Assembly: GCA_018398765.1 (NCBI GenBank) | Contig: JAHBMJ010002910.1 | Span: 2,501-14,515 of the forward strand | Direction: 5' to 3' | Source of the DNA: Chromera velia | Taxonomy: Eukaryota; Sar; Chromeraceae | Length of the DNA: 12,015 nt | Shown here: positions 1 to 7,910 of the stretch, piece by piece | How the letters are laid out: every line of letters starts with the position of its first letter | How positions within the stretch are numbered: position 1 is the stretch's first letter | Translations under genes and position numbers: made by a program | Notes under the pieces: model-generated | What the model was told of the DNA's origin: nothing | The model's database searches: none | Seen by the model: the letters and a program-made list of their open reading frames with translations, nothing else

Positions 1-293
1 CCCCTCCCCCAGGAAAAAAGCCCGGGGATGCAGCCTGTTGCTTTCCGGGGCTACTGACGCACGCATGCATGACGACGCGGGTTCATGCACGCTTTTCTAG
101 ACCATTTGGGGCGGGATCTTTCCGGGGCCTTTTTTTGGCGAAAATCGGGTAATCGGGTCTGAAGTCCACCTGACGCACGCACATTTGGCGCACATTCAGC
201 CTTTCGGGGCCGGGTTTTTGCCGAAAGACAGCGTACGTGCATGCACGTGGGCTGGGGTATTTCTGTTTTCTAAGTGCCCCCCGCTTCGCTTTC
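1..293. repeat. Degenerate repeat of about 80 bp in the 5' flank
   Basis: The word CTTTCCGGGGC recurs at 41, 118, 201 (one C missing) and 289, at spacings of 77, 83 and 88 bases. TGACGCACGCA recurs at 54 and 171. Sequence between the words is only loosely similar. This could be an old tandem repeat or a set of binding sites upstream of the ankyrin gene. No coding region is supported here. Confidence 0.45.
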
Positions 294-318
294 CGGGGCC
301 ATAGAGATAATGGCCCCG
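294..318. other. Perfect 9-bp hairpin, 7-nt loop
   Basis: CGGGGCCAT (294-302) and ATGGCCCCG (310-318) are exact inverted copies around AGAGATA. The left arm is the end of the fourth CTTTCCGGGGC word. It lies about 410 bases upstream of the ankyrin ATG. A regulatory role is possible but not shown. Confidence 0.6.
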
Positions 319-731
319 TAAAGATAGGGGAAAAAGAAAACTGCGAAGGAAATTAAATGCATGTCCGTGAAAGCGAAATGTCGCTTTATCCCCCCGAGAT
401 GGGCGCGAGACGAGATATGGGCCGGTGCATGTAATTGAATCTTCCGGGCTTTAGTCTGACTTGTCTTTCCAGAGAGCTAGCCCCGTTGATTTGTCGATCG
501 TTGTGGCACTGCTCCTCTGGTCATTTGCTTTGACCTGCAGTCTTGTGGCGTCCTCATTTGAGTCTCGACTTATCTTCTTTTGCTTCTCTTTTCTCTTCAT
601 TGTCCGTCGATCGGGCGGGTATCCTGTGATTGATTGAGATCGCCTAGCTTTCACGTGACTCGAATTAAACATTGCCAGACAGCGGGATTCCATCTTGCTG
701 TTGCCCTGAAACCATCAGACGCCCCCTGAAA
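319..731 (+). other. Upstream region of the ankyrin gene, no gene seen
   Basis: The sequence is mixed in composition, with no TATA box I would trust and no convincing coding frame. An in-frame stop at 666-668 closes exon 1 upstream. It presumably contains the promoter and 5' untranslated region of the ankyrin gene, but the transcription start cannot be placed. Confidence 0.4.
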
Positions 732-2849
732 ATGAATCGAAGCGCCGCGACCCTCGCCCCTGTCCTGAGGGATCTGGACGGCCTCGAAGAAAAACTCCTG
801 GGGGCTGTTGCTGCTGTCCGTCAGACAAAGGAGGTTCTGAGGAGCCTCAAATTTCCTGCAGAAAACAACAACAAGAAGATAGCCCCTCAGACCGAGCCTG
901 TGCTAAAAAGCGCCAAACCAGAAGAATCCCACGAAGAGACCCAGACTCTCAGTGTGACCAGCCCCCCCGCAGAGGAGGCAGCCGCCCTCTCCCGTCTCCA
1001 TCAGTCTGCCGTCTCATTGACGAAAAGTCTCCACACAGAGCTGGGTGAGATTTTGAGGTGGAACTTCTACTTCGACCTCTCGGAACTCCTCCAGGGTGGA
1101 GTCGGGAGTGTGCTCAGCTCCTTCCAAGCCGTCTCTTCTGAGACTGTCTGTGCAGCTCTCAGCAGATTTCTCTCAGAGGGCAACAAGGACGACCTCGAAA
1201 TTCTCCTCAAGGTGGGTGGGCGAACTCAGTTTGGGACTTTAACGAAGGACGGCCTCATTCATTGCAGATATCACACAAAACACGCAGGTTATTCCTCGAG
1301 TGACAGTCATTCAGTTGCTCTCGAATCTGTGAGGAAAAAGGTTTCTTGCTCATATCACCACCCGTAGTGACTGTGGAGGTGCTGCTTCTCGGTCGGATAG
1401 AAAGAAGGAGAATTAATTCATATCTACTGTGTCCTTCCACGGCCTGCCTGCCTGCCTGCCTGCCTCCATGAAACACCCGACTGACTCGACGTTTGAGCAC
1501 GTACATGAGATACGTCTGAGAGAGAGAGACTGCATGCACTTTTTCCTCTTCTGCGCTCTCTACTACCTTGCCCTTCCTCCCCTTCCTTTCTGCAGGTGGG
1601 AGCAGACGTGAACGGTCCGGTTGACGGGAAGCCGCCCCTCATCCGTGCCGTCTCGACCTTCACATCAGATTCTGAGTCTGCCTCCCACCCTCAACAGAAG
1701 ACAGGCAGCACCACTCCCCTGACCCTCAGAGAGAGACAGGCAGAGGCGGTGGGCATGTTGGTGGAGGCGGGGGCAGATGTCGGGGTGGTGGAGGCAGAGC
1801 GGAAGGAGACGGCGCTTCATTTCGTGTGCTGCCTGTGCAGCAGTGAGAAAGAAGATCCTGAGACAGAGAGAGAGACTGAGGAGCTCGTCAAGTTCCTCAT
1901 TTCAAGAGGAGCAAATGTGAATGCAGAAGCAAAGAAAGGCGCACGCCCGATCCATGCAGCTGCGCGTTTTGGCACCGCGAAGTTGATTGATCTCCTCGTA
2001 GCTCGGGGTGCCGACCTGAAAGCAAAAGACAAAAACGGTAACGGTGTTCTCTTCTACGCAGCCGCAGGAGACAACAAAAAAAGTGCAGAGCATCTGATGA
2101 ATTTGGGAGTTGACGTGAATGATGAGAACGAAGTAGGGTGCACCTGTCTCCTGTACACGTTTGGGAGGAGGGTGGATGTGGATGTGGGTCCTTTGTCTGA
2201 GTGGGTGCCTGCAGTGCCCCCCGACCATGCGGGGTTGGCAGATTTGTTTGTGTCCCGGGGGGGGGATGTGAATGGGTGGGATGAGGAGTACAGTTCGCCT
2301 CTTTTGCATCAGGCTTCGTTTTGGGGTGCATCGGGGGTTGTGCGTGTTCTTCTCGAGAATGGGGTGGATTTGGACATGGTGGATGAGAATGGCAACACGG
2401 CGTTGCATGATGTGGGGTGCCATCCTTTTGAAGAGGGGGGACCTGCAGGGCCGGGGGGGGTGCGGGTGTTGCCGTATTGGGGCAAATCTCTGAGACGGGG
2501 TTTTTATGTGAAACTCCTCGAGAGTCGGTTGGAGATCGGACGTCTTTTGGTTTCGTTTGGTGTGAGTGCGAATTTGTTGAACAATTTTGGACATACAGCG
2601 CTGAGTGTGGCGACGGTGGGGGGTCTGCAGGGCCTCCGAGGGGGTCGGGAGATTGTGTCGTTCCTCCGGAGTGTCACCACACAGACGGCAGAGGAGACGG
2701 CACAGAGTCAGGAGGAGTCTGACGGGAGTGCATCTGAGAGCGAATCTGATGATGAAGAGGGAGAGGGGTCCGAGTCCTCCAGTGAGAGTGGCTCAGAGAG
2801 TGAGGAGGAAGAGGGGGAGGAAGAGGCAGAAGAGGGAGAGGAGGAGTGA
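732..2849 (+). CDS. Ankyrin-repeat protein with acidic C-terminal tail (two exons, copy 1)
   Basis: This is a two-exon gene, 732-1211 joined to 1596-2849, giving 577 aa. The ATG at 732 has A at -3, and an in-frame TAA lies upstream at 666-668. Exon 1 (160 aa) has a probable helical or coiled-coil stretch (residues 9-40), a polar linker, then a helical region ending DLEILLK. The phase-0 junction continues as VGADVNGP, so the intron splits an ankyrin unit and rejoins its hairpin exactly. About eight or nine degenerate ankyrin units follow (residues about 153-519). The clearest are 275-305 (RPIHAAARFG, LLVARGADLKAKD), 308-338 and 392-423 (PLLHQASFWG, VLLENGVDLD). One unit has a Gly/Pro-rich insertion near 437-461. 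Residues 521-577 are almost all Glu, Ser, Asp and Gly. Ankyrin repeats bind other proteins; the partner and pathway cannot be read from sequence. No signal peptide or membrane segment is seen. The last exon recurs at 8524-9777. Confidence 0.85.
1212..1595 (+). other. Phase-0 GT-AG intron of ankyrin gene copy 1
   Basis: The donor is AAG|GTGGGT at 1211/1212. The acceptor is a C/T-rich tract ending CTTTCTGCAG at 1595, followed by GTGGGAGCAGAC. Removing these 384 bases joins ILLK to VGADVN in one frame and restores an ankyrin unit, which is the main support. Reading through the donor meets a stop at 1365-1367, so intron retention would truncate the protein. The intron contains a CCTG tetranucleotide run (about 1443-1466). 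To the right of that run it resembles 8351-8523, so the left edge of the segmental duplication falls here. Copy 2 has roughly 28 additional bases just before the acceptor AG. Confidence 0.85.
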
Positions 2850-3375
2850 AGGATCGGGGGGGGGAATTTGGAAATTAGATCGTGTACAGAGGTTGAGAGG
2901 GGAAGGGGGGGGGTTTCGGAAGGGGGGCGATGTGGTAAAGAGGGATTAAGGAGGAAGGAGAGGAAACCTAATTCAAATGAATTCAAGATGCCTGCATGTG
3001 CCTGCAGCAAAATCCAATTTCGCTGTGTCGGCAGGAGTGAGGTACACGGATACACGTACACGGAGAAATTCTGACGAAAGCCTCAGCTGCCAAAAGGGGC
3101 TGAAAAATCATCTAGAAAATGATGCTAAGCCGTAGTGCTGGCAGTTGTTTTGTGTTTTTGACCGCGTACATGTCGCCCATCATTATAAACATACGCAGTG
3201 TCACTTTGTCCAAAATTTTGTTGACGACAGGTAAAGCCGTGGGCGCGCAAGTGTAATACTTAGTGTATATATACGTGACCGAATTTGAAAGAGAATATTT
3301 GGACTTATTAGATGATATAATCATTGCATGACATCACCATCATCATCAAAGATTCATTAGATGCCAGTGTCAGTG
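1440..3375 (+). repeat. Segmental direct duplication, left copy
   Basis: This stretch carries the 3' part of the intron, the last ankyrin exon and about 520 bases downstream. It recurs in the same orientation at about 8351-10297, with exons offset by 6928 bases. Similarity starts at tetranucleotide repeat (CCTG here, CAGT/CCTG in the right copy). It is about 97% in the exon and roughly 94% in the first 225 bases after the stop. After about 3076 it falls to perhaps three quarters and fades near a shared agatgccagtg at about 3360-3370. Confidence 0.9.
2850..3076 (+). other. Conserved 3' flank of ankyrin copy 1, probable 3' UTR
   Basis: These bases are about 94% identical to 9778-10003 by eye, and identity then drops abruptly. 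The block is G-rich, with runs at 2899-2902, 2905-2913 and 2922-2927 that could form a G-quadruplex. Copy 2 has AATAAA at 9903-9908 where copy 1 reads AATGAA at 2977-2982. That hexamer could be a poly(A) signal, but signals in this lineage are unknown to me. Confidence 0.4.
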
Positions 3376-3510
3376 ATGATCTAGGTATAAACATAAACAA
3401 TTAACCACTTAGACAGCCACCTATAGGCATATCAGTACACGGTATCACAGCACAAAAAAAATAAAAAGTAATCCAGAATTGACTTAAATTACACCGTTCA
3501 CATAAGGGTT
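3077..3510. other. Gene-free AT-rich stretch, decayed part of the duplication
   Basis: To about 3375 this is the diverged tail of the left duplication copy. It includes a conserved aaaattttgttgac at about 3211 and a cat-rich run at about 3330-3350. From 3376 to 3510 the sequence is unique and AT-rich. No coding frame is supported. Confidence 0.5.
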
Positions 3511-3666
3511 ACGATGGGGGTCTATATGAGGAAGTTACGAATTACGACTTTTTCCGTTCTAGTTTCGGTTACGGTTTTTCCGTAACTTGGCGCCTTCGGC
3601 ACCAATTTTGTATTATGGAAAAAGCGTAATTCCGGCGTTATGGGGCCAATATAGGACCCCGGTATA
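3511..3666. mobile_element. Foldback (MITE-like) element with imperfect inverted halves
   Basis: The left half (3511-3557) and right half (3615-3666) are imperfect reverse complements. ATTACGACTTTTTCC at 3541-3555 pairs with GGAAAAAGCGTAAT at 3617-3630. GGGGTCTATAT at 3517-3527 pairs with the AATATAGGACCCC segment at 3649-3660. The centre folds again: GTTACGG/CCGTAAC around five T (3568-3586), then TTGGCGCC/GGCACCAA (3587-3605). No coding capacity and no clear target duplication were found, so mobility is inferred from shape only. Confidence 0.5.
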
Positions 3667-4036
3667 GGAATCTCGCGCGGTTCGTCATGCATACAGTGCA
3701 TCTTACATGCGTGCAATTCAATCATTCAATCATATGTAAGCATGCATGCACACACAAGCGAATGATTGCATTGACTCTAAGACTGGTAAGCTAAAAGAGC
3801 TAATTAATCATTACCAACCGATGAGGTGCGATCTTGTTAAGCTGCTGTTAATCTTTTGATGTAGGAATCGCCGTGACCAGCACAGACGCCTTTAGACAGA
3901 GAAAGCCTGCTGAAGACGGAGATAAACGGGAGAAGCATGCTTTTACCTACCTGTGTCTGCCTGTTCTTGCCTGTAACTGTGTCTGCGTGCCTGACTGCCT
4001 GCCTGAGAAAATGACTCTCTGTGAAGGTCAGAAGGG

Positions 4037-4136
4037 GTGAATAAATGAATGAATGAATGCATGAATGAATGAATGAATGAATGAATGAATGGATGGATGG
4101 ATGCCATTAGATGGATGGATGGATAGATGGATGATG
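4037..4136. repeat. ATGA/ATGG tetranucleotide microsatellite
   Basis: A run of aatg units shifts at about 4089 to ggat units, is interrupted by ccattaga, and resumes to about 4136. It is preceded at 3945-4008 by a looser tract rich in cctg and ctgt words. Confidence 0.9.
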
Positions 4137-4386
4137 AGGAAAAGGCGAAGGCCAAAAGGTAAGGTAAAAGCCAAAGCCATACAGCAGTTAAGAAGACCAC
4201 AAGGGAAGAGAGGGGGATGAAAAAGGCTTGCAGAGTCGATCTTTTGTATTGTTTTGTTAAACTTTTGAATGTAAAGGTAGGTATAAATGTTGAAAAGTAA
4301 GTCTTAAACAAATTTAATTCAGTCTTTTTCCTCGTATTTGATATCTGTAACTGAATAATCGTATATCAAGCTATTATTAGCAGGCT

Positions 4387-4472
4387 TCGTTATTGGTTTT
4401 CCGTAATTTACCGTTTTAAAGCTTCACTTACTAAAATTTAAAACCGTAACTCGGCGGCCTGACGGCCGTCTC
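4387..4472. repeat. Inverted-repeat segment resembling the centre of the 3511-3666 element
   Basis: TACCGTTTTAAA (4409-4420) and TTTAAAACCGTA (4437-4448) are inverted copies with one mismatch. The right side continues as CCGTAACTCGGCGGCC, close to CCGTAACTTGGCGCC in the foldback element at about 3580-3594. It may be a decayed relative of that element. The match is short and could be chance. Confidence 0.35.
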
Positions 4473-4503
4473 ATTACTATTCTAGAGCGGTTACTCTTAT
4501 GTG

Positions 4504-4511
4504 GACAGTGT
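4504..4511. repeat. Left target-site duplication of the MITE
   Basis: GACAGTGT here matches 4769-4776 exactly in the same orientation, one base outside the inverted ends. Confidence 0.65.
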
Positions 4512-4768
4512 TACCTCCCTGAACCTAAGTACCACTTAAAAAAATATAATTAAGATCATCCATATTAAGATCATATAATCAAGATAATCAAGGGTATTCT
4601 TTTTTAAGAGACCGTCCACACGTGCGGCATAAACGGTCAAGACACTGCCTAAATATACGGCTTTAGCTTTTAAGACACCTTCAAAGATCCGCGTCTGTGG
4701 CGCGGACTTTCAAGCTTATCCAAAAGTGCGGCTTCAACTTTCAAGTGGCAGTTAGGTTCAGGGAGGTC
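4512..4768. mobile_element. Non-autonomous DNA transposon (MITE), 257 bp
   Basis: The ends at 4513-4537 and 4743-4767 are inverted copies of each other over 25 bases with two mismatches; each begins ACCTCCCTGAACCTAA from its outer end. The octamer GACAGTGT lies immediately outside on both sides (4504-4511 and 4769-4776), as expected of a target-site duplication. The interior encodes nothing and contains a small hairpin, TCCGCG/CGCGGA (4688-4706). An 8-bp duplication is typical of hAT and P-like transposons, but the ends do not show an obvious family signature, so no superfamily is assigned. Confidence 0.75.
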
Positions 4769-4776
4769 GACAGTGT
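4769..4776. repeat. Right target-site duplication of the MITE
   Basis: GACAGTGT here is the partner of 4504-4511 in the same orientation. Confidence 0.65.
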
Positions 4777-4809
4777 AACTTAAATTATTATTATATTTTT
4801 TTTTTTGCG

Positions 4810-4876
4810 CAACACCTAAGCAACAGTTGTGCAACACTAAAACAACAGTTATGCAACATTTGAACAACAGTTGTTT
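4810..4876. repeat. 22-bp tandem repeat, about three copies
   Basis: CAACAGTT(G/A)T starts at 4821, 4843 and 4865, an exact 22-base period. GCAACA follows the first two, and a partial unit precedes at 4810. It sits just right of the MITE and is flanked by T- and A-rich tracts. No function is apparent. Confidence 0.75.
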
Positions 4877-4879
4877 GTC

Positions 4880-5615
4880 ACTTAACATCGTCGGGCAAAA
4901 AAAAAAAAAAACGAAAACGGGTTTAAATTAATTTTTTTTTCTGTACGATACGCCTTGACAGCCACATATAATCAATTTCCTACTATATAGATTTCCTAGT
5001 TAATTTCTAGGTTGATCTAAGCCTACATCTAAGCAGTGGCTCATTTAATTTGATTTAGTAAATTACTATCTATGGATTTAATAGTATGTTCATTGTGTGG
5101 AGTCCTAACCTATGGTGCCGCCCTCTGGACCTTCGCATGCGCTGTATCTGAATGAGCCCGCGTGCCAACGCCATGCCCCGCCGCCGCGTGCATGTATACG
5201 CAATCGACTTGTATGCATGTACGTGTCGCGCGCGTCGATCAAAGTTATCAAAGTCGAGTCTACATATGACCTTCGCATTCAAGCAACACGTTACTTAAGC
5301 AATGGATAGCATCGTTTGAGTCTGATGTCTGTTTGTCACAGATCAAGAGAGCCCCTAAGAGTTTGAAAGAGAGGAATGAGTAAAACCTATGCATGATAGA
5401 ATGAACACAGCTGATTGGAATACCAGATCGCGCTAGAACTTAAACTGATGTAGAGCTAAACCTTCTGTAAACTGTTGCCTCAATGAGTGTTGTTCACGTT
5501 CCTTCTCTAGAATTTCTCTAAGGCTCTTGTCCTCGCTTTACCTTCTGTCTGGACGCCATAAGGTGGCCGGACAGGGCGGGACAAAGCAATTGACTGAGTT
5601 GACTTCTACGTTGAC
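4880..5615. other. Gene-free stretch 3' of the minus-strand gene
   Basis: It begins with poly-A and poly-T tracts (about 4897-4942), then AT-rich unique sequence. A more GC-balanced patch lies at 5105-5245, with short palindromic gcatgc and cgcgcg words. TTGACT occurs three times at about 5589-5615, just past the stop of the minus-strand gene. No coding region is supported. Confidence 0.5.
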
Positions 5616-7178
5616 TCAAAGAATGACCGTCTGAATGCGCTGTCGATGATGCTTCTGAATTATGTGTAAAAATGATTTGCCCATAGTTTCGGTTAAAAAC
5701 GCATCAAGCCGCCACTTGAGGAGACGTGCGGCACGCTTTCCCGGCCAAAGATTCCCATTTTCTTCAAAACCTAAGTTGATGCCTTTCACACCTTGCTTTT
5801 GCTCCTTATCAGAAGACACCACACCATCCTCAACCAGTGTCGACACTGGAATGAAATACCAAAAACGCCACCGATTTTCAGGGTCTGGGATGCGCTCTGA
5901 CAGGAAAGTCTTATTTTGTGGAGGACTGACTAACAAAAACTCAAAATCCTCTTCATCGTATGGGAAGCGCTTGCGATTGCGCATTTTGGTGACCAGCACG
6001 AACCCGAGACGATGATCCCTCTGCCAGATAGCACTTTTCAGTTGGACCCTCTGCCATGGCATGTCTGGACATTCAGTGAGGCGAATCTCAATGTCATAAG
6101 GAAGGGCTGGGATATCCACCCGTCCTAATCCCCCGAGACACACACTCGGCCAACGACATTCCACGCCTCCTGGGGTATTTCCAAAAATCATTGCTTGACA
6201 CTTCTCGAGCATTTTGGACTCAGCGAGATGATTCTTGCTCAGTTGAGTTTCAAGTGTGCGGAGGGTCTGCAAGCGATACGGACCTCGCCCGGCCCTCGCT
6301 TCAGACCACGCAAGAAGCAAGGACTGCCCAATATGGCGGCCCGACTGGAGTTCAAATGAACACCGACTTTCTTTCTTGTCATGAACCCCCCCTTCAGTTA
6401 TGCGCAAAAAGCCCCTGCCTTTCAGCCTCTCAAAGCACCCTCCGTTAAATAGCCAAACTCTAGCGCATCGGTCTTTTCGTAATCTTTCCCCAAGATACAC
6501 ACACACAAGAGGCATGCCAGGGTAGCCACATACACCATTGAACCGCCAAGACGGTGATGCCGTCGTTCGTCTGGAATGCCTCACACTGCTCTCAACCCTT
6601 TCACCTCTGTCCTGGACTGCTGTCGACTTCACCTGCAAGCCAAGCCAAAGGTCCCCTGTGCACCCCAGTGGCTGCACAGCCAGATCTGCCCTTGTGAAAG
6701 GGGGCAGTGGCGTGGCAGGCTGTTGAAGCCCGAGAAAGTTTTCTGCAGGACGAAAACTTTCAAGCAGCAACAAAATTGCCGACCACTCGAGCGTGAAAGT
6801 TTCAATGGGAAGCTGAATTTTAGTCGACTCGGCCTCCTGCAAGGGCCCCGAAGACCTGCTTACTACCTGAAGCTCCGACCCCTCCTCAAATACGATGTTC
6901 TGGCCAGTCTGCAATTCAAATTTCAAGCGCCTGCCCAATGCATCCTTGTCAGCAGCTTGGTGCATGGCGATCTGTAAACACTGTGGAACTGTTTCAGTAC
7001 GAGCAGGAGGAGCCAAGCACTTCGCGTGATTTCCTTCGGGATAGACGGTTGAAAAATGCCCTGATGTGAGTCGTCCAGACAATGACTTTGCAGATCTGAC
7101 AAGAAAAATGGAATGAACATCTTGAGCCTTTGTGATTCGACGGCATAGTAATGCAGAAAGTCGGGAAGAAAGGTGCAT
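5616..7178 (-). CDS. Two-module protein with PD-(D/E)XK-like motifs, putative nuclease
   Basis: The frame gives 520 aa from the ATG at 7178-7176. It is open upstream only to a TGA at 7262-7260, with a GTG but no ATG in between. I do not recognise the protein as a named family. Two modules are visible. Module 1 has FELQTGQNI (87-95), then D165, W178 and QVKST (182-186). Module 2 has FELQSGRHI (275-283), then D362, W375 and QLKSA (379-383). The D-x12-W-x3-Q-x-K-S spacing is identical in both, a D...(E/Q)xK layout like PD-(D/E)XK nucleases with Gln in the Glu position. Hydrophobic strands follow each motif (GMPLVCVYLG 221-230; LGFVLVTKM 391-399). The first 40 residues are rich in Arg, Ser and Leu with little acid and could be an organelle-targeting peptide. 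The gene lies antisense between the two ankyrin copies. It could be a selfish endonuclease, a repair enzyme or a catalytically dead relative. An upstream exon is possible. Confidence 0.7.
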   Translation of the reverse strand: MHLSSRLSALLCRRITKAQDVHSIFLVRSAKSLSGRLTSGHFSTVYPEGNHAKCLAPPARTETVPQCLQIAMHQAADKDALGRRLKFELQTGQNIVFEEGSELQVVSRSSGPLQEAESTKIQLPIETFTLEWSAILLLLESFRPAENFLGLQQPATPLPPFTRADLAVQPLGCTGDLWLGLQVKSTAVQDRGERVESSVRHSRRTTASPSWRFNGVCGYPGMPLVCVYLGERLRKDRCARVWLFNGGCFERLKGRGFLRITEGGVHDKKESRCSFELQSGRHIGQSLLLAWSEARAGRGPYRLQTLRTLETQLSKNHLAESKMLEKCQAMIFGNTPGGVECRWPSVCLGGLGRVDIPALPYDIEIRLTECPDMPWQRVQLKSAIWQRDHRLGFVLVTKMRNRKRFPYDEEDFEFLLVSPPQNKTFLSERIPDPENRWRFWYFIPVSTLVEDGVVSSDKEQKQGVKGINLGFEENGNLWPGKRAARLLKWRLDAFLTETMGKSFLHIIQKHHRQRIQTVIL

Positions 7179-7262
7179 GGGCAAAAGCCGCTCGAGACCA
7201 AAAATTGTCACGCGTCTACGAATCTTCAATTCCCCATGCACGGCACACCGAAACTGAATTCA

Positions 7263-7509
7263 GCCTGAAAGGCAAAACTGCTTTTCTGGTGGGCCTGAGG
7301 CCTGGTTGTCCGCACCAAAGAACTGCATTTGAGCACATGCAACGGAGACCACGTAAGAAAACGCCAGCTGAGACACTCCCTCAGACATCTAAGACAGAAC
7401 TTGTCACAGAAGGAGACGTGCTGTCAGACAGAGCAGTCGCCATGACATTCCATGACATGCGTGCCATGACTCCTGACAATCGCCCCCGCGGCGTCCCCCC
7501 CCAAAAGCC
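7263..7509. other. Upstream region of the minus-strand gene, no gene seen
   Basis: A TGA at 7262-7260 closes the minus-strand frame. The sequence is GC-balanced, with repeated ccatgacat words at about 7440-7470. It presumably contains the promoter, or an unrecognised first exon, of the minus-strand gene. A plus-strand frame of moderate length across it lacks any recognisable motif. Confidence 0.35.
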
Positions 7510-7666
7510 GACGTACCTAGCGACCTTGGCCGGGGCGCTCCGTCGCCCGTCAATCGGACCTCACACACGGAAGACCTACCTAGGCACCTTCCACAAACAG
7601 CTTCGTCGCCCTCGAAGGCTCTTATGAGACCTACCTAGCTCCATCCAGCCGGTTGCTTCGCCGTCT
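7510..7666. repeat. Three degenerate copies of a 38-bp block
   Basis: Blocks begin at 7510, 7573 and 7628. Each starts with GAC(C/G)TACCTAG and, exactly 27 bases after its start, reads GCT(C/T)CG(T/C)CG or close to it. Spacing between blocks is 63 and 55 bases, and the sequence between them is not conserved. No function is evident. It lies upstream of the minus-strand gene, so a regulatory role is possible but unsupported. Confidence 0.6.
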
Positions 7667-7736
7667 GCTTCGGAGGTACAGTGAAGGTAGCGGTCTTTCA
7701 CAGCGGTTTTCACCGTCTGTCAAGGAGGAGACCGCG

Positions 7737-7787
7737 TGCCGTCTCCTGCCGTCTCTGACCGTCTCCGAACGTCTCCGGCCATCTACG
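7737..7787. repeat. 10-bp tandem repeat, about five copies
   Basis: Successive units of the form tgccgtctcc, tgccgtctct, gaccgtctcc, gaacgtctcc and ggccatctac keep an exact 10-base period. Related CCGTCTG words occur just upstream (about 7660 and 7712). It is a short minisatellite of unknown role. Confidence 0.75.
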
Positions 7788-7910
7788 CGAAGCAAAGCTG
7801 TCCAGCCAGTCCATAAACGTCTCAAAAACTTCATTTGAATTGTGTACCGACGTCTCTATGTTCAGGAGAGTCTGCAGGTGACCGTAGTGCGCAAGTGTGC
7901 AGATCCTTCA

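Noticed and set aside
451-693. Minus-strand 80-codon frame upstream of the ankyrin gene
   Set aside because: It is short, charged, has no motif, and overlaps the probable promoter or 5' UTR. Not enough to call a gene.
1212-1367. Continuation of exon 1 past the donor site to a stop
   Set aside because: The GTGGGT donor and exact restoration of an ankyrin unit after splicing argue that this is intron. It would be translated only on intron retention.
1902-2594. Long minus-strand frames opposite the ankyrin exon (and the equivalents at 8830-9471)
   Set aside because: They are antisense shadows of a well-supported exon and have His/Pro-rich, non-protein-like sequence.
7239-7241. GTG start for the minus-strand gene
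   Set aside because: Eukaryotic nuclear genes rarely start at GTG. The first in-frame ATG is at 7178, so the 520-aa form is preferred.
7151-7627. Plus-strand frame of 158 codons overlapping the start of the minus-strand gene
   Set aside because: It has no recognisable motif, basic low-quality composition, and runs through the 38-bp repeat blocks. Better explained as chance.
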